From Piromyces finnis (Eukaryota; Neocallimastigomycota; Neocallimastigomycetes; Neocallimastigales; Neocallimastigaceae), in NCBI GenBank assembly GCA_002104945.1, contig MCFH01000024.1, positions 310,001 through 374,000 of the forward strand: 64,000 bases of DNA. The letters are read 5' to 3'. Below are positions 22,880-33,422 of this stretch, piece by piece. The notes beneath the pieces were generated by a model that was given only the letters and a program-made list of their open reading frames with translations, did no database searches and was not told the origin of the DNA. Made by a program: the position numbers and the translations under genes. Position 1 is the stretch's first letter. Each line of letters starts with the position of its first letter.

Positions 22880-25800
22880 ATGATATTTGTAAATAAAAAA
22901 CAGTTTTTATTATTAATACTAGTTTTTTTTTTAGAACTGGTATTAATTAAAGGAAAAGGATTTTTTGAAAAAAATAGTAGTGCTGTAACAGGAAAAGCCT
23001 TTATACAAAAAAATGGTAAAGAAAACTTATGTGGAAAAGATATAAATAAAAAATCAAAAATTCCATGTTTCATTAGTAAAGATAAATTACTTGATGAAAA
23101 AATTGATGAATGCAAAAAACAACTTATTATTTCTAATGATAAAGATAAAAATAAGGTAGTATGTGAAGTTGTTGATGCTTGTGATGAATGTGGTCCAAAT
23201 GATATTGGTATTTCACCATCAATAATGAAAAAATTAGATCCAAAAAATAAATATAAATCAGGTGAAATGAATATTTCTTGGTCTTTTATAGATCCTCCAG
23301 TTCATGATAAAAAGGAAGATAAAAAAAATGAATATGTTGTCAGAGTTAAAAGAGGTGTCATTGGTAGTAGATATGAAGATGACAATGAAGCTGATGACTC
23401 ATCTGTTGATGAAGATCAATCTGATATAGCTGATAGTAATGATGCTATAGAAGATGTTCAATCTGGTAATAATGATGAATTAACAGTAGATGAAGAAGTT
23501 GTTATTGCAAGTGAAAATGAACAAGAACAAGATTCTGATCAATTAAATGAAGCTCCAATTGAAACACCAGATGATACTTTAAATGAATCAGTTAGTAGTA
23601 ATGATGGTAATGATGAAAATAATAGCGAAAATGAAGACAACATTATTATAGATGTTGCTGATTGTAATATTAGTGGTACCTGTGAAAATAACGAAGATAT
23701 TGTCTCTTCAGATGACAACTCAAGTGAATCATTAACTGATACAAACGATAATAATATCAATGACAATGATGTAAATAGTGATCAAGAAGAAAATAATATT
23801 AATGAAAATGAAAATTCAGATGATAATGATACACCAGTTGATGATGTTGTTGATAATGCTCCAGTTGATGATGTTGTTGATAATGCTCCAGTTGATGACG
23901 CTGTTGATAATGCTCCAGTTGATGACGTTGTTGATAATACTCCAGTTGATGATGTTGTTGATAATGAAGATGAAAATTCTGGAGATAATGATTCCATTAT
24001 CGTTACTGAAGATTGCAGTGATCAAGAAGGAGATATAGATAATGAAAATGCTGAAGACAATGAAAATGTTGGAGATAATGAAAATGCTGAAGATAGTAAT
24101 TGCTCTGACGATGACACACCAGTTGATGACACACCAGTTGATGACGTTATTAATGAAAATGAAAATTCTGAAGACAATGAAAATGTTGGAGATAATGAAA
24201 ATGCTGAAGATAGTAATTGCTCTGACGATGACACACCAGTTGATGACACACCAGTTGATGACACACCAGTTGATGACACACCAGTTGATGACACTCCAGT
24301 TGATGACACTCCAGTTGATGACACTCCAGTTGATGACACTCCAGTTGATGACACTCCAGTTGATGACACTCCAGTTGATGACACTCCAGTTGATGACACT
24401 CCAGTTGATGACACTCCAGTTGATGACACTCCAGTTGATGACACTCCAGTTGATGACACACCAGTTGATGACACTCCAGTTGATGACACACCAGTTGATG
24501 ACACACCAGTTGATGACACACCAGTTGATGACGTTATTAATGAAAATGAAAATTCTGAAGATAACGAAAATGGTATTGACGAAGAAGAAAATGCTATTGC
24601 CAACGATGGAAACAATGATGATATTAATAGTGGTGATGAACAAAATCCAAACGATTATACTCCACCAGATGTTTCAGAATTATCAAATGATGAAGGTTTT
24701 AATGTTCCACAAGATGATCAACCAATGCAAGAACCAGAAATTTTAGATGATTCTAATAATGATTTCTTACCACAACCAGAAGATGAAAAGAAACATAGTA
24801 ATACAATTCATGAAGCTTACAGTAATCCAAAAGATAATTATGAACGTGATGAATATAATGATCATCCAAATGAAGTTAGTAATGATGAGACTGATGAAGA
24901 AGATAAACAACAAGAAGAAGTAATTAATATGAAAAATAATAACGAAGAAAGCAACAATAATAGTGATGAAGAAGAAGAAAACCCAATTATTGTTAATGAT
25001 GAAGACAGTAATGATGATAATGATACTTCCTCACAAGAACCTTCCAACCCAATTGACACAACTAATTCTCAAGGTACAACTAATGAAAATGAATTACAAT
25101 ACATAGTAAACGATGATGTTCCAGAAGGATATGATGAAGTAGAAGAATGTGAAGAAGGTGATCCAGACTGTTACTGTGTTTACATATACAGTGATTTAGA
25201 TATTAAGGTTGATGATGAATGTGGTGACATTGTTAAAATACCTGTAATTCCAAATAATGATATACCTAATAATATTTGTGAAGAATCCGATGATGAATGT
25301 TATGAATATGCCGAACAAATTGAACAAGATGTTAATAAATCACCAGAAGAAAAACAAGAAAATGAAAATACACCAGTTAATTCTGAGGATGAAGAAGTTC
25401 CAAATGATTCTAATCCTGCAGATTCAACATCAGATAATAATGATGAAAACGTATCAAATAATAATGATATTATCAATAACAATAGCGATGATGAAGTAAA
25501 CGATAATGAAAGTGATGCTAACGAAAACAACAATGATATTGTTGATGGAGATAAAATTAATGAAAATGATGGAAACGACGAAATAAACAATAATGAAGAT
25601 GACTATATGAATAATATTGTTGAAGAAGATAGTTCTAATGAAAATTATATTGATGATGCTGGTTCTGTTATAACACCAGTTGCTGATTCAAATGATGACA
25701 TTGAAGAGATGGAACCAGTAAATGATGATATTCCAAATGAATCAGGAGACGAAGTACCAGTAGATGATGAATCAAACAATGACAATATTAATGATGAAAC

Positions 25801-26308
25801 AAATAATGATAGCGTCAATGATGAAGCAAACAATGATAGTGTTGATGATGAAGCAAACAATGATAGTGTTGATGATGAAGCAAACAATGGTAGTGTTGAT
25901 GATGAAGCAAACAATGATAATATTAATGATGAAGCAAATAATGAAAGTGATGTTGATGATGAAGCAAACAATGGTAGTGTTGATGATGAAGCAAACAATG
26001 ATAGTGTTGATGATGAAGCAAACAATGGTAGTGTTGATGATGAAGCAAACAATGGTAGTGTTGATGATGAAGCAAACAATGATAGTGTTGATGATGAAGC
26101 AAACAATGATAGTATTGATGATGAAGCAAACAATGATAGTATTGATGATGAAGCAAACAATGACAATGTTATGGATGAAACCGATAATTCAATAGAATCT
26201 GGAGATGAAGTTCAAGATTCTATACAACAAGAATCTAATAACAACAGTGATGATGAAAGTGAAAACGGTTCAAATTTAGTTAATGATAATGACAGTGAAC
26301 AAGAATAA
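22880..26308 (+). CDS. Secreted double-psi beta-barrel (expansin-like) protein with long acidic repeats
   Basis: A single exon of 1,142 residues. Residues 1-26 form a signal peptide (LLLILVFFLELVLIKG core). Residues about 30-138 form an RlpA/barwin-like double-psi beta-barrel: GKAFIQKNGKENLCG at its start, paired cysteines, then CEVVDACDECGPNDIGIS with ISPSIMKKL and SGEMNISWSFID, matching the VVDxCxxC...DLDLSPxAF...G.I.VSWSFI pattern of expansin-like proteins. The rest is very acidic (Asp, Glu, Asn). It contains five PVDDVVDN-type 9-residue units (about 318-363), twenty TPVDD units (452-551) and about fifteen EANNDSVDD units (about 964-1098). A second Cys-containing island at about 755-810 (ECEEGDPDCYCVYIY, DDECGD, EESDDECYEYAEQ) may be another small folded module. 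A wall- or plant-fibre-binding role is plausible for the barrel; the acidic part could be an extended stalk or cation binder. Confidence 0.9.
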   Translation: MIFVNKKQFLLLILVFFLELVLIKGKGFFEKNSSAVTGKAFIQKNGKENLCGKDINKKSKIPCFISKDKLLDEKIDECKKQLIISNDKDKNKVVCEVVDACDECGPNDIGISPSIMKKLDPKNKYKSGEMNISWSFIDPPVHDKKEDKKNEYVVRVKRGVIGSRYEDDNEADDSSVDEDQSDIADSNDAIEDVQSGNNDELTVDEEVVIASENEQEQDSDQLNEAPIETPDDTLNESVSSNDGNDENNSENEDNIIIDVADCNISGTCENNEDIVSSDDNSSESLTDTNDNNINDNDVNSDQEENNINENENSDDNDTPVDDVVDNAPVDDVVDNAPVDDAVDNAPVDDVVDNTPVDDVVDNEDENSGDNDSIIVTEDCSDQEGDIDNENAEDNENVGDNENAEDSNCSDDDTPVDDTPVDDVINENENSEDNENVGDNENAEDSNCSDDDTPVDDTPVDDTPVDDTPVDDTPVDDTPVDDTPVDDTPVDDTPVDDTPVDDTPVDDTPVDDTPVDDTPVDDTPVDDTPVDDTPVDDTPVDDTPVDDTPVDDVINENENSEDNENGIDEEENAIANDGNNDDINSGDEQNPNDYTPPDVSELSNDEGFNVPQDDQPMQEPEILDDSNNDFLPQPEDEKKHSNTIHEAYSNPKDNYERDEYNDHPNEVSNDETDEEDKQQEEVINMKNNNEESNNNSDEEEENPIIVNDEDSNDDNDTSSQEPSNPIDTTNSQGTTNENELQYIVNDDVPEGYDEVEECEEGDPDCYCVYIYSDLDIKVDDECGDIVKIPVIPNNDIPNNICEESDDECYEYAEQIEQDVNKSPEEKQENENTPVNSEDEEVPNDSNPADSTSDNNDENVSNNNDIINNNSDDEVNDNESDANENNNDIVDGDKINENDGNDEINNNEDDYMNNIVEEDSSNENYIDDAGSVITPVADSNDDIEEMEPVNDDIPNESGDEVPVDDESNNDNINDETNNDSVNDEANNDSVDDEANNDSVDDEANNGSVDDEANNDNINDEANNESDVDDEANNGSVDDEANNDSVDDEANNGSVDDEANNGSVDDEANNDSVDDEANNDSIDDEANNDSIDDEANNDNVMDETDNSIESGDEVQDSIQQESNNNSDDESENGSNLVNDNDSEQE
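23831..23968 (+). repeat. 27-bp coding repeat, five units
   Basis: Five copies of a 27-bp unit encoding (T/A)PVDDVVDN lie within the secreted acidic protein. Copies differ by a few silent or conservative changes such as DAVDN. Confidence 0.85.
24020..24232 (+). repeat. 117-bp coding duplication
   Basis: A segment encoding ENVGDNENAEDSNCSDDD, TPVDD units and VINENENSEDNEN occurs twice in direct order with near identity, and the VINENENSED part returns a third time after the 15-bp array. This shows that the array grew within a larger duplication. Confidence 0.8.
24233..24532 (+). repeat. 15-bp coding minisatellite, twenty units (TPVDD)
   Basis: Exactly 20 tandem copies of ACWCCAGTTGATGAC encode twenty TPVDD pentapeptides. 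The only variation is the third base of the Thr codon: ACA in units 1-4, ACT in 5-15, ACA in 16, ACT in 17, ACA in 18-20. The uniformity indicates recent expansion or gene conversion and predicts length variation between alleles. Confidence 0.97.
25770..26175 (+). repeat. 27-bp coding minisatellite (EANNDSVDD)
   Basis: About fifteen units of 27 bp (GATGATGAAGCAAACAATGATAGTGTT and variants) encode DDEANN(D/G)S(V/I). One unit carries a three-base insertion (ESDV). Array ends are more diverged than its middle, as expected for unequal exchange. Confidence 0.92.
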
Positions 26309-26998
26309 TAATAATAATACATAAACTTTTATTTAATAATAATAATAAGGATAAATAAATAAATAAAAAAGTATTTTTATTATGAATTTTTATATAGAAA
26401 AAAAAGAATTATTATTAATCTTATAATAACCAATTAATATATATATATATAATTTTAATTTCTTTTACATTCTTAAATAATTACTTAATATATCCATATA
26501 TATTTATTTATATAATCACTTAAAAAAAAATAATAAAAAAATAAAATTAAAAATATATAATAGTATCATATATATAAAAGTTTTTTTTTTTTTTTATAAA
26601 TATAATAAAGAATACTTTTTATATTTTTTGTTATTTTATTATTTTTGGTTATTTTTGGTTTTATTGTTGTAATGCCTTTTTTGTTTGTTTACATTTATAC
26701 AAATTTTATATTTTGTTGATTAAAATTATTAGTTATATTTTTTCCTCATTTAATTCTTTTTATTACATTATTTGTGTTTTAAATTTCATTTCACTTTTTT
26801 TATTTTATTTTATTCATTTTTTTTTTTTTTTCTTAAATAAACTTAAAAAAAAAAAAAAAGTAAAAAATAAAAATTAAAAAATTTATAATTATATCTAATA
26901 TGAAGACTGAAGATAAAGATTAAAGAAATGAAAATATATTTATATTTAATAAATAAAATTATAAAATTTCCTTTTTTTATGGATTTTTGTAAATTTAA
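26309..26998. other. Intergenic spacer between converging genes
   Basis: AT-rich 3' flanks of the repeat protein and the dynein chain gene, with A/T homopolymers. Nothing else is seen. Confidence 0.55.
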
Positions 26999-29458
26999 TT
27001 AATTGTTGCTTGAGTTTCCTTTTTTATTTATTAAACTATCAAAGAAAGTCTTTAATGCTCCAGAATCTTGTAAAGCTTCTGACATTGTAGATGATTTCAA
27101 TGATGAATTTCTAATTAATGTATCAACATCCTATAATAAATTATTATTATTTATATAAATGATTATTCAAATTATTCCTAAAGTTTTTTTTTTTTTTTTT
27201 TTTTTTTTTAATAGAAATAAAATAGTAAATTATATATAAATTGATCTTACAGTTGATTCAGAAATTGTTCTTGAAAGTTTATCTTTTCTTTTAGTATATG
27301 GTGAACCAGCATTTGCACTTTCCTGTAAATTTAAAATAAATTTATATAAATATTTATTATTATTATTATTTGAATTGTAAAATCATACTATCTTCAATGG
27401 TTACATTTATATATTATATATATAATTAATATTGCATACCTTTAATCTATTTAATACATTAACATTAAATTTATTATCGTTCATAGATAATGATGCACTT
27501 CTGGAGTATCTTCTAGTTGGTGATGTTATAGAATCACCCTTTTCATTCAATACAACCTTTGTATCTCTTATTGAGTTTTCTTGGAAGTCTTCTAAATGAT
27601 TTTGTAAAAATGTCTGATCATCTTCTACTGTTAATATAGTTTCCATTGCTGATGGCTAATTATTAACATACATTCCCATTTAGATTTATTAAAATATATA
27701 TATTTAGATTTAAAAATTACCCTTCAAGTTTATAATACATTTTTTTCTAAAAATTTTATGATAATTAAATAATACATACAGTATCAAATCCTGTTGAATA
27801 AATAATCTTTTCATAATCACTTCTATTTATAATACCATCAAATTCTTCATTTAATAAATTAATTCTAGATTTACTATCCCATCCTGATGGAATGAACACA
27901 GAACTTTTATCTATATATTTTGCTGGTTCATTGAATTTAAAGCTTTGTAATAAAGATTTTGATAATGCCGAATTCTTTTCATTGAAAAGGACACTTAATA
28001 AATATGAATCTAAGATATCAAATGTACTTGGGTTTTTGGTTGTTACGTATATTAAAGATGCACCATCTAATATAATTACATTTTATGATTTAAATTTATT
28101 TTGAAGATTAAATATTAATTATTTCATTATTTAAATTATATAGTAAAAATTAAAAACGTTTTGTTCTTTATATATTAAATATTATAAATTATTATATTAT
28201 TATATTAATAATAATCCAAATTAATTACATTGTAGACAAATTGTTCTTAATATTTGTTGAATGTAATCAAACTTTTCATCGTTAAAGTTTTTATTTTTGC
28301 TTTCCAATTCCTCAATTAAATCACACTAATATGTTTTTGTTTTTGTTTTTAAATATATATAAAAAGCATTAATAATGATACTCTTTTATAATCATAATTA
28401 TAATATCTATTATTTATTCTTTTTTCTTACCTTTGTACAAACAATAATAATTGGTATACCCAAGTTTTTAATAAGACATCCTTCTGGTAAAGGTATATTT
28501 ATTTCATCTAATTCTGAAGAATCAATATTTAAATCTAACTTGTTAGAATCCGCATTATTTGGATCTTTATATTCATGAATACTTCTTTCAACTATTATTA
28601 ATTTTCATATTTTTAAAAGATTAGTTATTGTTGCTGTTGTTGTTAATGTTTTTTTTTTTTTTTTTTTAATTTATTTTAAATTATTTTTCAATATTTATAT
28701 ATTTATTCATTAAACATACTTTTCTTTTGAAGTTCTTCTAAAGTTTCACTCGATATGTTATTTTTTATTTCTTCTTCAAGAATATTTAACCATGTTTCCA
28801 ATGATTTTAAAAAAGTTGATGGATTTTCCCATGAAAGTGATATAACAGCAACTGAATTGCTAATTGTTTCTTCATTAAATGCAAATGGAATTAATGTTTT
28901 ATAATTTGAATTTCCTGACAAACGATATAATCCTATATGGGCAACAGTATCTTTATAATATGATTTTAACGATATATTAATTAAATATAATAAATGGAAA
29001 ATTGAAAAATTAAAAAAAAAAAAAAAGAAATACATTTATAATTTATTTTTTAAAAATTTAAAAATCTAAAATGCATATATAAATTATATAATTTCATTAC
29101 CTTCTTCTTCAGTAATATTAACATAACTATAACTCAATGCATATTTAGGTATTCTACCAGTATTTTCAGTTGGATGTCTTGAGGCAAATTCATTAATAAT
29201 TGTAGACTTTCCACTATTATCATCACCTAATGAATTATATATATTTTATATCAAAGGTAAAAGCATTAAAAAAAAAGTTTTACTCATTTGATAGATAGAT
29301 AAAAATAAAAATTAAATGGATGTTTACATATAATAATTACCTAAAAGTAACAAGTTTTTACTTTGAGTAACTTTTGATGATGAAACATTATTTAATATGG
29401 AAAACCAAATATTTTCATCAGTTTTTAAAGGTTCTGTTGAAGTTTCTGCATTAATCAT
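26999..29458 (-). CDS. Cytoplasmic dynein light intermediate chain, nine exons
   Basis: Exons 29458-29341, 29226-29101, 28950-28720, 28591-28431, 28325-28229, 28066-27780, 27655-27440, 27322-27251 and 27130-26999 sum to 1,440 nt and 479 residues; all junctions are GT-AG and in phase. The protein follows human DYNC1LI1 along its length: ENIWFSILNNVSSS, the P-loop LLLLGDDNSGKST (residues about 36-48), SLSWENPSTFLKSLETWL, GIPIIIVCTKCDLIEELE, EKFDYIQQILRTICLQYGASLIY, and KSSVFIPSGWDSKSRINLL. The C-terminal region is Ser-rich and predicted disordered, where the vertebrate protein binds cargo adaptors. The GTPase-like core binds the dynein heavy chain tail, so the protein links motor and cargo in retrograde transport. 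Presence fits a fungus with cytoplasmic dynein and flagellate zoospores. Confidence 0.95.
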
Positions 29459-30358
29459 TTTTATTATCAGCTTTTAAAATTTAATAATAAAAAAAAAAAT
29501 ATATTTTATTAAAATGAAAAACAAAAAAAAAAAAAAAAAAAAAGATTAATATTCATTTTAATTTTGCTTATTCATAATGGTATTTTAACAGTTTATTCTT
29601 ATTTAATAAATTTTGATATACTTGATAACATTTATAACAATATTTAATAATCAATTTTTTAATTTTAATCTCTATTTTCTTAATGCATATATTCATATAA
29701 AAATCATTATATTGATTTTACTCTCATTGAAATTTATTTATTATATTAAAAAAAAAAAAAGGATTATTTTGGACCTTTAATTCTTAATATAAACTCTTGA
29801 TATTTGTTATTTGTTATTGTTTGAAAAATGCTTATTCTTAATTTATTATCATAATTGTAGAAATTTCATTTTAAGCATATATAGTTTTATTACTTCAAAC
29901 AACTTTGTTATTGTTTTTGATTAATATTTTTATTAAAAAAAGAATCCATAAAATAAAAAGATTTTCTTAAATGAAATTGAATTTATTATATTTTTTCGGT
30001 TAAATTGATTAAATTTATATTTATTCGACGTTAATCCAGTTCTATTGGAATAATAACTTATTCCATTCTTATATACTCGAATTAAAATTTCTTTAGTTAT
30101 TTATTTTGAAGATAATTTTTTTTTTTTTTTTTTTAGATTGTTGATATTTATTTACCAAAAGGTGCAGTAATAATTTCAATATTTAAATTTAAAGAATAAA
30201 TAAAAAAAAATTTTTAATTAAATTTACTTTTCTTTTTGTTTTCTTCTTCTCTCTTTCCTTTTATTTGTTTGGAATTAATCCGAACCACCAAAATCTGATA
30301 ATAAAAATTTTAAAATTATTTTGAAATCTTTATTTAATTTATAAAACAAAAAGTAGTG

Positions 30359-30391
<33 letters not shown>

Positions 30392-30883
30392 AATAATAAT
30401 TATTAAAATTATTTAAACTTATTTAATATATGTATTATTTACATATATTAAATAAATTCGATTTTAATTAAATTTAATTATTTCAATATATAAAATAAAT
30501 AGTATGAATACAATTTTAAAAAAAAAAAAAAATTGATTTTTTTTTATTTATAATGGAGGAAAATAAGGTAGTAAAAATAAAATTGGAAAATTAAAAGAAA
30601 TAACACAGCTACTAAAAATAATGTTAAAATAAGCATTGCAAAATGATTTAATTATATGCTGCAAACAAACGATATATATATGTAAAAATAAATAAAAATA
30701 TAAAAGTTTATTAAATATGAATTAATATATTTTATAAAAAATTATCATTTTATATAAACCACTATAATTATTTACATATAATTATACAATTATTAAAATA
30801 ATCATGATTAAATTCATCATCATTATTTTAATAACATATAGGTTATAGATATATAAAATAATAGTAATCCAATAGTAACTTTA
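29459..30883. other. Intergenic region
   Basis: 1.4 kb of AT-rich sequence between two minus-strand genes. It contains an ATT microsatellite near 30365-30390. Two short exon-like patches (plus strand about 30136-30200; minus strand near 30280-30300) have no partner exons and were not annotated. Confidence 0.5.
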
Positions 30884-32910
30884 TTAAAAATCAAGTTTAG
30901 ATTTTCCATTAGAACAGGATCTAATGATTGATCCACCTTCTCTTTGATCAGTTTCTTCCATTTCCGGTGGAAGATTAAAGGTTTCAATGCAAAACTTCTT
31001 TCTTCTACATTTAAATGCTAAGTTATGAAGAGTAGTTTCAGACATCTTAATACCACTTGTTAATGTATTTATACATGGTAATTTAATAACATGGAAGAAA
31101 CCTTGGAAATCTTGAATGATATCTTTTGATAATGGGTTAGCCATACCTTTATTTTAAATTTAAAATATAAATATTTATTTAAATTAAATAATATATATTA
31201 TTAATTATTTTAGATGTATAATATTATTTTTATGAATATCTTTTTTAAATTATTTTTTTTCTCTATTTCTCGATTTTTTTTATTTTTTATTTTTCTACCT
31301 TCAAAAGAATCAATTCTAATAACACAATCACATGCATGTTCTAATCTTCTTATGTGATTTGAAACATAATCATTACGTGAATCATTATATATATAGGAGG
31401 GTATAGTAAATAAACATACAGCATGACTATTTCTTAAAAGTGTTCTTAATTTATGTAAAAATACATATTTTTGCTATATATAGAGTATATATTAATATAA
31501 TATTGATAATGATTTATAAAAAAAAAAAAAAAAGTGAATAATGTATATATATTAAAAATACTACAATGATATATCATAAAATATTTACACTTGATGTACT
31601 ATTTAAATTCCAAAATGGGGAATCAAATGAATCAATTAATATTCTTAATACTGACTTGGTTTTTGTATTATTATCTTTACTAATAAAATATCATTAATTG
31701 TTTTTTAATATAAAATAATAAAAAATTAAAATTTAATTGGGTTAGTCTCAATTGAAAATATATAAAGTTTCAAGTTAGAAAAAAAAATTGAGATGTACCT
31801 GAATTTTTCAGATTTTAGTTTATTTTCAATTTCTTTATACAACTTATCAAGGATATTTTCATCTTGATTCCATTCATTTATATTTACTAATGATATATTT
31901 TCTTCTTTTGATTTTATAAATTCAGGATCAACAGTCTTGGTAAGATCAAAAATACTACAAAATGAATTTTTTACAAAATCTTATCATAATAATAATAACA
32001 ATATAAATATAAATATTTTAATGAAAATAAATTAAAATTATAAAAAGTAAGCAAATAAATAATAAAATTTTTTCCTTAAAAAAAATTAAACCATTTTACC
32101 ATCTTTATTTTTATCATTAAATTTTGGTAAATTTTCATATCTCCAAGCAATCTTTAATTCACTCTTTCTGGATTGTGGTTTTCTTGTGGATGGTTCAACA
32201 GTATCATCACTAAACATAACTCTCTTTTTCTTGATTACTGGCTTATCTTCCTCTTCAGCAAAACGAACACCTTTTTTCTTTGGTTCTATATTACTTTCAT
32301 TTTCTTCTTCTTCATCTTCATTTTCAATGATAGTAGCTGATTTTCCTTCAATAACACTCATAAGATTATTAACAATGTTTTCTGGTTTATTATCTGCTGA
32401 AATAACAAGAATGTCGTGATTAGAAACTAAACCTTGTGATATAAAATATTTTCCAAAAAGATCTGCATAAGTGGTATAACTATCTTTTTTAACCATGGTT
32501 AAAGAACCAACTGGTATACCACCACCTAACAAATGTGTTCAATATTAATTTAAAATAAAAATATTTTATATAATTATTTTTTTAAAAAAAATAATAATAT
32601 AAAATTAAAGATAATACTAATTATAATTGAATGTTTTTATTGCTGATAAGATTCATTTATAAAAAAAAATAAAATTTAAAATTAAATGAAATTTGAATTC
32701 TAAATTTCATTTCATTACAATAAAAAAAAAAAGGTTGAATAATTTTACTTGAATAATGATTTTTATATTATTTTTATAGAAAAAAAAAAGGATATCATCA
32801 TATGAAGGTATTCCTGAAGAAATTAAAAGTTGACTTGTGTAAGATGAAATTTTTGTTGCGATGGGTTGAACTTGATTTAAATTTATTCTTTTTCTAAATG
32901 AAGATTTCAT
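30884..32910 (-). CDS. ELP4: Elongator complex subunit 4 (ELP4), six exons with one AT-AC intron
   Basis: Exons 32910-32796, 32534-32100, 31979-31799, 31679-31589, 31473-31299 and 31146-30884 sum to 1,260 nt and 419 residues (human ELP4 is 424). Family landmarks: LLISSGIPSYD then DLLGGGIPVGSL, YFISQGLVSNHDILVISAD, KIAWRYENLPKF, SVLRILIDSFDSPFWN, RTLLRNSHAVCLFTIPSYIY, DCVIRIDSFEG, DFQGFFHVIKLP, LAFKCRRKKFCIETFNLPPE and the terminal KSKLDF. ELP4 forms the RecA-like ELP4-5-6 ring of Elongator, which modifies the wobble uridine of tRNAs. An acidic Glu-rich insertion follows the ISAD strand. Introns 2-5 are GT-AG. Intron 1 cannot be spliced as GT-AG in frame, but reads correctly as AT-AC (ATATCCTT at 32795, AC at 32536-32535), restoring the conserved DLLGGG motif. 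Confidence 0.95.
32535..32795 (-). other. Candidate U12-type (AT-AC) spliceosomal intron in ELP4
   Basis: The 261-nt intron begins ATATCCTTTTT, a full match to the U12-type 5' splice consensus (RTATCCTT), and ends in AC. Splicing joins the G of exon 1 to AT of exon 2 and yields YD-D-LLGGG, aligning without gap to other ELP4 proteins. No GT-AG pair in the region gives an open frame with this motif. The branch site is weaker: a TTTTAAA stretch ends about 15 nt before the AC and only partly matches the TTCCTTRAY consensus. Confidence 0.75.
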
Positions 32911-33422
32911 TTTTCAATATTAATTTAAATGTTACTTTTCTTAAATAGATATACTTATTTTTAATTAATGATTTTCAATGTTATTATAAATGATTGTTAA
33001 AACAATTACTTATTTTATTAAATCTTTTAATTTATATACTTTTAAATTTTAAAATTTACAATAATATTTATAATACTATCATAACCTTATTATTTTAAAT
33101 TTACATAAAGAAAAAAATTTTTTTTTTTTTAATAATAAATTAAACAAAGTTTAAGATACATAAATGTTTAATTTTCTTAAAACTTTTTAGCCAATCAATT
33201 ATTAATTTTAATTAGTAACATTTTTAAAAAGTAAACTGCATTCTTAAAAAACACTTTCAATTTTCTTTTTCTTTTTTTTTTTTTTCTACTTATTTATTTA
33301 TTTATAAAGAATTTTAATTATTTATTTTTTTTTTTTGTCATTTAAATAAAGAATAGTGATATAAAAATTTAAAATAAAAAAATCTATATTTAATTATAAA
33401 TATTTCGCTTAGGTAATCAAAA
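32911..33422. other. Intergenic spacer
   Basis: About 0.5 kb between two minus-strand genes. AT-rich with T-runs and no recognisable element; it must hold the ELP4 promoter. Confidence 0.5.

Noticed and set aside
24233-24532. CRISPR-like regular array
   Set aside because: The units are contiguous with no spacers, in frame within a secreted eukaryotic protein.
23782-24643. Several long ORFs on both strands in the TPVDD array
   Set aside because: A 15-bp or 27-bp repeat without stops is open in many frames at once. Only the frame with the signal peptide and folded domain is credible.
25645-26195. ORFs of up to 173 codons antisense or out of frame to the EANNDSVDD array
   Set aside because: They are shadows of the same 27-bp repeat.
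30121-30300. Exon-like patches (plus strand IVDIYLPKGAVIIS, minus strand FGGSD-stop)
   Set aside because: Each has an acceptor-like AG and a stop but no upstream coding exon within reach; left unannotated.
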